Program-made: the position numbers and the translations under genes
From: an uncultured Arachnia sp.
Lineage (GTDB): Bacteria > Actinomycetota > Actinomycetes > Propionibacteriales > Propionibacteriaceae
Reading direction: 5' to 3'
Assembly: GCA_947493995.1 (NCBI GenBank)
Contig: CANLTJ010000012.1
Span: 1-41,595 of the forward strand
Length of the DNA stretch: 41,595 bases
Shown: one piece after another, positions 19,388 through 27,117 of the stretch
Layout of the letters: the number at the start of each line of letters is the position of its first letter
How positions within the stretch are numbered: position 1 is the stretch's first letter
Notes under the pieces: model-generated
What the model was told of the DNA's origin: nothing
The model's input: only the letters and a program-made list of their open reading frames with translations
The model's database searches: none

Positions 19388-20275
19388 ATGTCAGCAGAGC
19401 TGCTGGAAATCCACATCGTCGCCGACTCCACGGGGGAGTCGGCGGTGCGCATCGCCCGCGCCGCGATCGCGCAATTCCCCGAGCACCACTTCACCTTCGT
19501 CAGGCATCGACGGCTGAACACCACCGAGGCCATGCTGAAGGTGATTGCGACCCTGCGGGAGCGCGTCGGGAAACCGACGGCCGTGATGTACACGCTCGTG
19601 AACAAGGAACTGGCGGACCTCATCGACGGCGCGTGCAAGGAACTGGGGATGCCCCACGCCGACCTCATGACCGGACCCATGGTCGCTCTCGAGGAGCTGA
19701 CGGGCACGCCAGCGGACATGGTGCCCATGCGGCCCGTGGGCGTGGAGGCGGACTACTTCGTGCGGATGTCCGCGATCGACTTCGCGGTCCGCAACGACGA
19801 CGGCGCACTTCCCGACGCCTTCACCGAGTGCGACATCTGCCTTGTGGGGGCCTCGCGCTCGGGGAAGACGCCACTGTCGATCTACCTCGGTTATCTGGGC
19901 TACAAGGTGGTCAACGTGCCCCTGGTGCCCGGCATCGAACCGCCGCCCCAGCTGTTCGAACTGGAGCGGTGGCGCATCGTCGGACTCACCATCGACGCGG
20001 AGCGGCTGCTGAACATCCGCAGCCAGCGGGTCAAGGGTCTCGGCGGATTCGGCAACAAGGATGGCTACGCCGATCTGGCGCGCATCTACGACGAACTGGA
20101 CGAAGTGGGCCAGATCCAACGCAAGCTGGGTTGCCCGATCATCGACACCACTGGTGTCGCACTGGAGGAAGCAGCGGCCCGGATCATCGATCTGGTCGAC
20201 ACCCGCGCACGGAGGATGGGGCACCGGCTGCGCAAGCCCGCTGGCACCACCTCCCTGCGACCACCATCAACCTGA
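19388..20275 (+). CDS. Pyruvate, phosphate dikinase regulatory protein (PDRP)
   Basis: 295 residues from ATG 19388 (GTG 19379 is also in frame). DUF299 features: the N-terminal VADSTGESA, a P-loop GASRSGKTPLSIYL near residue 157, and the C-terminal KLGCPIIDTTGVALEE. PDRP is a bifunctional enzyme: it inactivates PPDK by ADP-dependent phosphorylation of the threonine beside the catalytic histidine and reactivates it by phosphate-dependent dephosphorylation that yields PPi. Its partner PPDK lies 124 nt downstream and carries the target Thr, so the pair should be functional. Confidence 0.92.
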   Translation: MSAELLEIHIVADSTGESAVRIARAAIAQFPEHHFTFVRHRRLNTTEAMLKVIATLRERVGKPTAVMYTLVNKELADLIDGACKELGMPHADLMTGPMVALEELTGTPADMVPMRPVGVEADYFVRMSAIDFAVRNDDGALPDAFTECDICLVGASRSGKTPLSIYLGYLGYKVVNVPLVPGIEPPPQLFELERWRIVGLTIDAERLLNIRSQRVKGLGGFGNKDGYADLARIYDELDEVGQIQRKLGCPIIDTTGVALEEAAARIIDLVDTRARRMGHRLRKPAGTTSLRPPST

Positions 20276-20399
20276 ATCAGCGCCAGTCTCCACGAATTCG
20301 TGACCCGCCCACGAGGGCAGAAATTGCAGGGATACGCTGGTGGAGGACAGCGACGATGACGTCCTATGCACACAGTCGATCAAGGGAGCTACGACGAAC

Positions 20400-23057
20400 A
20401 TGACTGATCAGCGATTCATCTACGACCTCTCCGACGGCGATGCCACCATGCGCAACCTCCTGGGAGGCAAAGGCGCTGGCGTCGCGGAGATGGCCCGCAT
20501 CGGAGTGCCGGTGCCGGACGCCTTCACAGTCACCACCACGGCATGCGTTGCCGCGATGAACAACAAGGGCGAATGGCCCGACGGTCTGAGCGATCAGATC
20601 GCCGAAGGTCTTTCCCGGCTGGAGGAACGCACGGGGAAGAAGCTGGGCGGAAGCTCGAACCCGCTGCTGGTCTCCGTCCGCTCCGGAGCGGTGCACTCCA
20701 TGCCCGGGATGATGGACACCATCCTGAACCTGGGGATGTCGGATGAGTCGGTGAAGGCCATGGCTGAGGAGACCGGCAACGAACGTTTTGCGTGGGACTG
20801 CTATCGCCGCTTCATCCAGATGTACGGCGAGGTGGTCGAAGGCGTGCCCGGCCACGCGTACGAGGATGCCCTCACCGCGCTCAAGAGCGATCGCGGCGTC
20901 GAGCAGGACACCGACCTGGACGCCGACGACCTCAAGGAGCTGGTGGCCACCTTCAAGGAGATCTCCTCCGATCACCTGGGCGGCGATTGGACCAACGATC
21001 CGCACGAACAGCTGAACCGCGCTGTCGACGCCGTGTTCCGCTCCTGGGGCAACCCACGAGCAGAGGTGTATCGCCGTGCCCACAACATTCCCGCCGAGCT
21101 CGGCACCGCCGTCAACATCATGCAGATGGTCTTCGGCAACGGCGGCGACACCTCGGGCACTGGGGTCTGCTTCACACGGAACCCCTCCACAGGCGAGAAG
21201 GCCCTCTACGGCGAGTTCCTCCTCAACGCCCAGGGGGAGGACGTCGTCGCCGGCATCCGCACCCCTCGCCCGCTGGAGGAGATGGAGGAGATCCTCCCCG
21301 ACGCCTACCACCAGCTCATCGACACCATGCGCAGGATGGAGGCGCACTACAAGGACATGCAGGACATGGAGTTCACCATCGAGAACGGGAAGCTCTACCT
21401 CCTGCAGACACGCAACGGCAAGCGCACCGCCGCCGCGGCGCTGAAGGTGGCCTCCGACCTGGTGGACGAGGGCGTGCTCGACAAGCACGAGGCGCTGCTG
21501 CGCGTCGAACCCTCACAGCTTGACCAGTTGCTCCATCCGGCCATCGACCCCAAGCACGGCCGCCGCCCCATCGCCAAGGGACTGCCCGCCTCACCGGGCG
21601 CCGCTGTCGGCGAGGTGGTCTTCGACGCCGACACCGCTGCCGCACGAGGCACCAAGGGCGAGCCCGTCGTACTGGTGCGCTTCGAGACCACCCCGGACGA
21701 CATCCACGGCATCATCGTGGCCCAAGGCATCCTCACGGCCCACGGCGGCATGACGTCGCACGCAGCCGTCGTGGCGCGCGGCATGGGCAAGCCCTGTGTC
21801 GCAGGAGCCCAGGGAATCCGCATCGACGTCAAGGGAAAGTCGCTGACCATCGGTGATCAGATCTTCAACGAAGGAGACACCATCACGCTCGACGGCACCA
21901 CCGGCGACGTCTACGGCGAAGCGCTGGAGCTCGTTCCGCCGCAGATCAACGCCGATTTCCGGAAGATGGTGGCCTGGGCCGACGAGGTGCGCGCGCTCGG
22001 CGTGCGTGCCAATGCGGACACCTTCGACGACGCCACCAAGGCCCGCGAGCTGGGCGCGGAGGGCATCGGGCTGTGCCGAACGGAACACATGTTCATGGCT
22101 GCGGACCGGCTGCCCGCCGTCCGGAAGATGATCCTGGCGGAATCCCCCGAGGAGCGAGCCGCCGCACTCGAGGAGATTCTGCCCATGCAGCAGGCGGACT
22201 TCGAGGGCGTGTTCACGGCGATGAAGGGTCTGCCCGTGACCGTCCGGCTGCTGGACCCGCCGCTGCACGAGTTCCTGCCCAACCTGACGGAGCAGTCGCT
22301 GCTGGTGCAGAAGCTGGAACTGGAGGACGGCGACGAGCAGGAGATCGGAGCAGCGCGGGCCACGCTGGGCCAGGTCCGGCGTCTGCACGAACTGAATCCC
22401 ATGCTCGGAACGCGGGGATGCCGCCTGGCGATGCTCTACCCGGAGATCCCGGAGATGCAGACCCGGGCCATCGTGCGCGCTGCCCAGGCCGTGCTGGAGC
22501 GCGAGGGTGAGACCGCCGAGGTGGAGATCATGATCCCGCTCGTGGCGCTGACCACAGAGCTGAAGGTGCAGCGTGGCATCGTCGAGAGGACAATGGCCGA
22601 TGAGTTGCAGTCCTCCGGCAAGGAACTGCCGGTCACGATCGGCACGATGATCGAGCTGCCCCGGGCTGCCCTGATCGCCGACGAGATCGCCGAGTATGCG
22701 GACTTCTTCAGCTTCGGCACCAACGACCTGACCCAGACCACCATCGGCATCTCCCGTGACGACGCGGAGAACGGATTCCTCACCAATTACGTGGTGGACC
22801 ACGTGATGGAGCGCAACCCGTTCGAATCCATCGACGTGGAGGGTGTCGGGCAGTTGGTGCAGATCGGCACAGAGAAGGGCCGCAGTGCCAAGCCCAAGTT
22901 GAAAGTGGGTGTGTGCGGGGAGCACGGCGGGGATCCGGACTCCATCGAGTTCTTCCACTCCGTCGGGCTGGATTATGTGTCGTGCTCACCATTCAGGGTG
23001 CCCATCGCACGGTTCGCGGCAGCAAGGGCGGTGCTGAACGAGCGCACCAAGGACTGA
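20400..23057 (+). CDS. ppdK: Pyruvate, phosphate dikinase
   Basis: 885 residues from ATG 20400 (GGGAG 12 nt upstream). The nucleotide-binding domain comes first (NLLGGKGAGVAEMARIGVPV, then SVRSGAVHSMPGMMDTILN). The swivelling phosphohistidine domain has GGMTSHAAV with catalytic His454 and regulatory Thr452. The C-terminal PEP/pyruvate barrel has LCRTEHMF, FGTNDLTQTT and GVCGEHGG with the catalytic Cys. It interconverts ATP + Pi + pyruvate with AMP + PPi + PEP in the cytoplasm. Together with PDRP and the membrane PPase at 8.9-11.4 kb, it points to PPi-linked energy metabolism. A strong hairpin follows the stop. Confidence 0.96.
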   Translation: MTDQRFIYDLSDGDATMRNLLGGKGAGVAEMARIGVPVPDAFTVTTTACVAAMNNKGEWPDGLSDQIAEGLSRLEERTGKKLGGSSNPLLVSVRSGAVHSMPGMMDTILNLGMSDESVKAMAEETGNERFAWDCYRRFIQMYGEVVEGVPGHAYEDALTALKSDRGVEQDTDLDADDLKELVATFKEISSDHLGGDWTNDPHEQLNRAVDAVFRSWGNPRAEVYRRAHNIPAELGTAVNIMQMVFGNGGDTSGTGVCFTRNPSTGEKALYGEFLLNAQGEDVVAGIRTPRPLEEMEEILPDAYHQLIDTMRRMEAHYKDMQDMEFTIENGKLYLLQTRNGKRTAAAALKVASDLVDEGVLDKHEALLRVEPSQLDQLLHPAIDPKHGRRPIAKGLPASPGAAVGEVVFDADTAAARGTKGEPVVLVRFETTPDDIHGIIVAQGILTAHGGMTSHAAVVARGMGKPCVAGAQGIRIDVKGKSLTIGDQIFNEGDTITLDGTTGDVYGEALELVPPQINADFRKMVAWADEVRALGVRANADTFDDATKARELGAEGIGLCRTEHMFMAADRLPAVRKMILAESPEERAAALEEILPMQQADFEGVFTAMKGLPVTVRLLDPPLHEFLPNLTEQSLLVQKLELEDGDEQEIGAARATLGQVRRLHELNPMLGTRGCRLAMLYPEIPEMQTRAIVRAAQAVLEREGETAEVEIMIPLVALTTELKVQRGIVERTMADELQSSGKELPVTIGTMIELPRAALIADEIAEYADFFSFGTNDLTQTTIGISRDDAENGFLTNYVVDHVMERNPFESIDVEGVGQLVQIGTEKGRSAKPKLKVGVCGEHGGDPDSIEFFHSVGLDYVSCSPFRVPIARFAAARAVLNERTKD

Positions 23058-23064
23058 TGCTTGT

Positions 23065-23104
23065 GCTTCGACGCCCTCCCACTCGAGTGGTAGGGCGTCG
23101 AAGC
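23065..23104. terminator. Long bidirectional hairpin between ppdK and ADH gene
   Basis: 13-bp perfect stem GCTTCGACGCCCT/AGGGCGTCGAAGC enclosing a second palindrome, CCACTCGAGTGG. It starts 7 nt after the ppdK stop and lies 45 nt beyond the convergent ADH stop, so it can serve both. No T-tract. Confidence 0.75.
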
Positions 23105-23148
23105 CGATCCGGTTCCACGGTCGATGTGCGTGCTGAAGCCCGTGCGGT

Positions 23149-24171
23149 TCAGCGCTCCACCACCAGTTTTCCAACCATCGTGAAACCCTCCACCTGGCGG
23201 TGCGCCTCCCGCAGGGTCTCGGCGCTGATCCCCTGCAGTGTGGCGGCCAACGTCGATTTCAATGTTCCTGCGTCGAACAGCTTCGCAGCCTCGTTCAGGA
23301 GGTCGCGCTGGGCAGTGCTCTCCGCCTGGAACAGTGGTCTCGCGAACATGGACTCCCAGTGCCAGGTCTGGGCCTTCGCCTTCAGGGGACTGATGTCCAG
23401 CCCGTGCGGCCCGTCGATGGCCACCACCTGCCCGTGGACGGGCATGAGATCGGCATAGGTCTGCTCATTGTCATTCGAGAAGGGCGAGAAGATGTAGTCG
23501 ACGCCTTCTGGCGCGATCCGGCTCACCTCGTCCTTCAGGTTGTGGTGGTCCACCACGTGATGTGCACCCATGGCGTGGACCCACTTTCGTGACTCGTTCC
23601 GGGATGCCGTGGCGATCACTGTCACTGGGGTGAGTTGACGCGCCAACTGCGTCACCATGGAGCCGACGCCTCCTGCTCCACCCATGACGAGCAGAGTGCC
23701 TGTGCTGTCCGGACTCAGCTGCAGCTTGTCGAACAGCGCTTCCCACGCGGTGATCGTGGTCAACGGGACCGCGGCGGCTTCGGCGTAACTGAGGGATGAC
23801 GGCTTGTGACCGACGATCCTCTCGTCCACGAGGTGGAACGCAGCATTGGTGCCCGGTCGGGCGTTGCTGCCGGCGTAGTAGACCTCGTCCCCGACGGCGA
23901 ACGCAGTCACCTCATCACCAATCTTCACCACCACCCCGGCGGCGTCGTAGCCGAGAACCTTCGGTGCGGTCTCCGGGTCGAAGGAGGTACGCGTCTTGAG
24001 GTCGATGGGGTTGACCGACACGGCGTGGACCTCGACCAGCAGGTCGTGGGGCCCGAGGGGGCCCAGCGCGATCTCCACGTCGGCGAACGACGACGGCGCA
24101 TCCACATCACCCGGAGCCAGCGAGGCTACGGCGCGTGTGGTGCCGTCGGTTGCGTCATGCGATGGGTACAT
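23149..24171 (-). CDS. Zinc-type alcohol dehydrogenase / quinone reductase (MDR family)
   Basis: 340 residues. The GroES-like N-terminal domain (LVEVHAVSVNPIDLKTR, KVLGYDAAGVVVKIGDEV) is followed by the NADPH-binding motif VMGGAGGVGSMVTQLARQ near residue 165. The structural zinc cysteines are absent, as in quinone-reductase-like members (ADH family 1, YhfP/ZTA type). Likely an NADPH-dependent enone or quinone reductase; the substrate is unknown. It starts 26 nt after the PepSY gene stop on the same strand and may be co-transcribed with it. Confidence 0.85.
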   Translation of the reverse strand: MYPSHDATDGTTRAVASLAPGDVDAPSSFADVEIALGPLGPHDLLVEVHAVSVNPIDLKTRTSFDPETAPKVLGYDAAGVVVKIGDEVTAFAVGDEVYYAGSNARPGTNAAFHLVDERIVGHKPSSLSYAEAAAVPLTTITAWEALFDKLQLSPDSTGTLLVMGGAGGVGSMVTQLARQLTPVTVIATASRNESRKWVHAMGAHHVVDHHNLKDEVSRIAPEGVDYIFSPFSNDNEQTYADLMPVHGQVVAIDGPHGLDISPLKAKAQTWHWESMFARPLFQAESTAQRDLLNEAAKLFDAGTLKSTLAATLQGISAETLREAHRQVEGFTMVGKLVVER

Positions 24172-24197
24172 GGAATGGCCTGGCCTCTGGTGCGTGG

Positions 24198-24908
24198 TCA
24201 GTCGTCGATCTCAACCTGACCGGTGTCGACGTTGATCTCCACTTCGACGTCGTCACCGGAGGCGTCCTCAATGTCGAACTCGTAGGCCGTGTAATCGTCG
24301 TCGTATTCCAGCTTCCAGCTGGTGATACGTCCCTGGGCGGCTTGGAGTGCCGTGTCACGAGCTTCCTCCCAGCTCATGGGTGATTCCAAGTCAATGGGTT
24401 GCTTCGCGTCGTCGGTGTCATCGCGATCCAACTCGACGATGACACCGCTGTCGGCATTCATGTCCATGTCGAGCTCTGTGCTTCCGTTCAGGACATCGAG
24501 TTCGTAGACCCACGCGTTGTTGTCGCTGGACCAATCCAGTTCGATGGAGTGGACGAACCCTCCACCGGCCTCCTGCACGGCTCGGTCGATGGCATCCTCC
24601 GGAGAGATGGCGAAGCTCTGAGTGGCCAGATCGACATCCTCGCTGGTGCTTTCCGCCGTCGCAGAATCGGAAGCAGATGGGGACATCTCAGGTGTCGAAG
24701 CACCGTCTGTCGGGGACTCGGTCATGCTGGGATCGGTCTCAGGCATCGATTCAGCCATAGTGGGGGACTCGGTCATGGCGGGATCAGGGCTCTCGACCGA
24801 GGAAATCTCGACGTCCGTGGGAGTGGGGGTGGTCTCCGGCTCGGCGGGCGAGCAGGCCGTGGCGGCCAAGCATGCGGCAGCGGCTAGGGCAATAATCGGT
24901 CGTCGCAT
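24198..24908 (-). CDS. PepSY-domain lipoprotein
   Basis: 236 residues. The signal peptide ends in CLAATAC, so Cys19 is the probable lipidation site. A ~70-residue Ser/Thr/Glu/Pro/Met linker with repeated TESPT elements follows. Two PepSY-like repeats come next: ISPEDAIDRAVQEAGGG...WVYELDVLNG and MSWEEARDTALQAAQGR...YTAYEFDIED. Both end in short acidic strands (DSGVIVELD, DTGQVEIDD). PepSY domains outside the cell are thought to bind or inhibit proteases or sense wall ligands; no partner is evident. AGGAG lies 7 nt before the ATG. Confidence 0.85.
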   Translation of the reverse strand: MRRPIIALAAAACLAATACSPAEPETTPTPTDVEISSVESPDPAMTESPTMAESMPETDPSMTESPTDGASTPEMSPSASDSATAESTSEDVDLATQSFAISPEDAIDRAVQEAGGGFVHSIELDWSSDNNAWVYELDVLNGSTELDMDMNADSGVIVELDRDDTDDAKQPIDLESPMSWEEARDTALQAAQGRITSWKLEYDDDYTAYEFDIEDASGDDVEVEINVDTGQVEIDD

Positions 24909-25004
24909 TGTGGTCTCCTGTAGGTCTCGGGTTTAAGGGTCCACACTACGCGTGTGTGGGGGCCAACTCCCGGGACGTTCTATGAAAGAGCTATGGGATG
25001 ACGT

Positions 25005-25046
25005 AGAACTCACCGCCCCTCGGAGAACCGTGGGGCGGTAAGTTCT
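25005..25046 (-). terminator. Hairpin after metS
   Basis: Imperfect palindrome of 42 nt: AGAACT/AGTTCT, then ACCGCCCC/GGGGCGGT, then CGG/CCG around an AGAA loop, with two single mismatches. It lies 34 nt beyond the metS stop on the minus strand and before the PepSY promoter region. Confidence 0.65.
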
Positions 25047-25079
25047 GGCGTGCTTGTTGCTGTAGTCGAACGCGACTGT

Positions 25080-25220
25080 CTACTGCGGGATGCTGACGGG
25101 CGGTGCCTCGTCGTCGACGGAACGGTCGGGGCGGCGGAACAAGTTCAGGATCGCGGCCACGAGGCCGCCCCAGACCAGGAGGATGGCGGCAACGAGCATG
25201 ATGAGTGCTTCGGCAGTCAT
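25080..25220 (-). CDS. metS: MetS-like small subunit of NSS methionine/alanine importer
   Basis: 46 residues, read from the reverse complement. It starts MTAEALIMLVAAILLVWGGL, continues with one membrane helix to LNLFRRPD and ends PPVSIPQ. The ATG overlaps the stop of the large symporter gene (ATGA at 25217-25220), so translation is coupled. In Corynebacterium the small protein MetS is required together with MetP for sodium-coupled methionine and alanine uptake; this peptide has the same size, topology and position. It is short enough to be missed by length-filtered gene calling. Confidence 0.8.
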   Translation of the reverse strand: MTAEALIMLVAAILLVWGGLVAAILNLFRRPDRSVDDEAPPVSIPQ

Positions 25221-26788
25221 TGCGTCACCCCCTCGGCGCGAGCGGCGATTTCGTGTTCATTATGGGTTTCGTCGAACTCTTCCATCTTCTTGTTCCTCGA
25301 GGGCAGCAGGGTGAGCAGGATCGCTGCAACGATCAAAGCGCCGGACATGCCCCAACCGAAGAGGCCAAGCGTCGCCAACGAGTAGTCGCCGCCGCCGTAG
25401 GGTTCCCGCACATTGTCCGAGATCTCGCTGTAGAGGATGTACCCCAGAACGACAGGAACAAGGAGCCCCATCACCCACATCCAGACTTTTCCTGCGGGGA
25501 AACTCGAGAACCGATCCAGGTGGTGCTGCAGCTGCGGGAGTTTACGAACAATCCAGGCGACGGCGATGATGAGAGCGAAGGCCCCAGCAAGGATGCCGAA
25601 TCTGTTGACGAAGTGGTCAGTGATGTCCAAGAAGTAGAGTCCGGTGGTGGTGGCCAGCAGTGTCGTCGAGATCACAGCCATAGGAATGCCGACAATCGCT
25701 ACGGCGACTGGCTTGGACAGGCCGAGCTTGTCCCGGACGCCAGCAATCACAACCTCGGTGATGGAGATCATGGAGGTCAGACCCGCCATGACGAGCGAGC
25801 CGAAGAATGCGACGCCCATGAGGGTCCCGAGCGGTGCCTCCGAAATGAGGCTGGGGAAGGCGACGAACGCGAGTCCGAGGCCTCCGGCAGCGACGTCGTT
25901 GATTCCGACGCCAGCAGCTTGCGCCATGAATCCGAGAGCCGCGAACACTCCAATGCCGGCCAGCAGTTCGAAGCTGGAGTTGGAGAACCCCACCACGAGG
26001 CCTGAGCCCGTGAGGTCGGTGCGGCGCTTCAGGTAGGAGGCGTAGGTGATCATGATGCCGAAGCCAACGGAGAGGGAGAAGAAAATCTGACCGTAGGCGG
26101 CTGCCCAGACGCTGGGATCTCCCAAGCTGCTCCAGTCCGGGGTGAAGAGGGCGTTGAGGCCGTCCATGGCTCCGGGAAGGAACAGTGACTGCCCCACCAG
26201 GAGGAGGAACATCAGCAGGAGCAGAGGCATGAACAGGAGGTTTGCGAAGGCGAGTCCTTTGTTCACGCCCAGCGAGATGACGATGAGGATGATCACCCAC
26301 ACCGCAACCATGGGTAGGACAAGCTGGGGAACGAAATCGAATCCGATGGTGGTGGCGTCAGCTATCTGAAGGAACTCGCCGTACAGGAAGGACGTCGGGT
26401 CATCCCCCCACGCCTGGGAAAGACTGAACCACGTGTACATGGCGGCCCACGCCACGATGGCCGCGTAGTAGATGGCGATGACAAAGCAGACCAGTACTTG
26501 CCACCAACCGAGGGCTTCCGTCCAGCCACCGAGTCGACGAAGGGCCATGGGGCTGCTGCCCCGGTAGCGATGCCCAATGGCGTATTCGAAGAACAGCAGT
26601 GGGATGCCGGCACTGAGAAGGGCGACGAGGTAGGGAACTATGAAGGCGCCGCCGCCCTCGCTGTATGCGACGTAGGGGAAACGCCAAATGTTGCCGAGCC
26701 CGACGGCGGAGCCGATGGCGGCGAGAATGAAGTAGTTGCGGGAGTTGAACACTTCCCTTTTGGGTGCCTTGGCGGCGGCGTGCGACAT
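25217..26788 (-). CDS. metP: Sodium:amino acid symporter, NSS/SNF family (MetP-like)
   Basis: 523 residues from ATG 26788 (GGAGG 4 nt upstream); the open frame beyond has no similarity and is not used. The family signature is at the N terminus: NYFILAAIGSAVGLGNIWRF, with the sodium-site glycines, then PYVAYSEGGGAFIVPY. About 11-12 helices follow. It imports methionine/alanine-type amino acids with Na+; the substrate is inferred from the adjacent MetS-like subunit. The metS start overlaps its stop. Confidence 0.88.
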   Translation of the reverse strand: MSHAAAKAPKREVFNSRNYFILAAIGSAVGLGNIWRFPYVAYSEGGGAFIVPYLVALLSAGIPLLFFEYAIGHRYRGSSPMALRRLGGWTEALGWWQVLVCFVIAIYYAAIVAWAAMYTWFSLSQAWGDDPTSFLYGEFLQIADATTIGFDFVPQLVLPMVAVWVIILIVISLGVNKGLAFANLLFMPLLLLMFLLLVGQSLFLPGAMDGLNALFTPDWSSLGDPSVWAAAYGQIFFSLSVGFGIMITYASYLKRRTDLTGSGLVVGFSNSSFELLAGIGVFAALGFMAQAAGVGINDVAAGGLGLAFVAFPSLISEAPLGTLMGVAFFGSLVMAGLTSMISITEVVIAGVRDKLGLSKPVAVAIVGIPMAVISTTLLATTTGLYFLDITDHFVNRFGILAGAFALIIAVAWIVRKLPQLQHHLDRFSSFPAGKVWMWVMGLLVPVVLGYILYSEISDNVREPYGGGDYSLATLGLFGWGMSGALIVAAILLTLLPSRNKKMEEFDETHNEHEIAARAEGVTQ

Positions 26789-26976
26789 GTGTCCTCCGGC
26801 TGTCGTGGGGGGGCGCCGCCGACAATGTAGCGCCGTGGTCCCCCGGCCCGTCTGGTTCCGAGCTTTCCGAATTGAACCACAGCTGCTGGCCCGTCGGAGG
26901 AGCATCTCCCAATGTGAACGTCGGTGAATCGCGACGGCGCGGGCTCGTGCCAAACCACTGGTATGGCGAGTGATGG
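26789..26976. other. Intergenic region upstream of metP
   Basis: Part of the 329-nt space between metP and acs. A minus-strand TACATT at 26824-26829 could be a -10, but no acceptable -35 lies 16-18 nt away. A short partial copy of the repeat (ACCACTGGTA at 26954) precedes the two full copies. No ORF is credible. Confidence 0.4.
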
Positions 26977-27110
26977 GCGCTCACACCAGCTGTGATGTGT
27001 CTCACCAGCGCTACATCACAGGTGTGGCGAGGACCACTGGTAAGCGCTCACACCAGCTGTGATGTGTCTCACCAGCGCTACATCACAGGTGTGGCGAGGA
27101 CCACCGGTAT
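26977..27110. repeat. Two tandem 67-bp hairpin-forming repeats
   Basis: Copies at 26977-27043 and 27044-27110 are identical at 65 of 67 positions (differences at 27105 and 27110). Each contains an imperfect dyad: CACACC-agc-TGTGATGT, a 14-nt loop, then ACATCACA-GGTGTG. In copy 1 the arms are 26982-26998 and 27013-27026. The second copy begins 8 nt beyond the acs stop (minus strand), so the pair may be a duplicated terminator or a binding site. Confidence 0.85.
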
Positions 27111-27117
27111 TCCGTGC

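Noticed and set aside
21591..22958. 455-codon minus-strand ORF inside ppdK
   Set aside because: Exact antisense of a highly conserved PPDK coding region; composition (His, Leu, Arg, Gly) is typical of mirror frames.
26977..27110. CRISPR array
   Set aside because: Only two units, directly abutting with no unique spacers, and no cas genes nearby.
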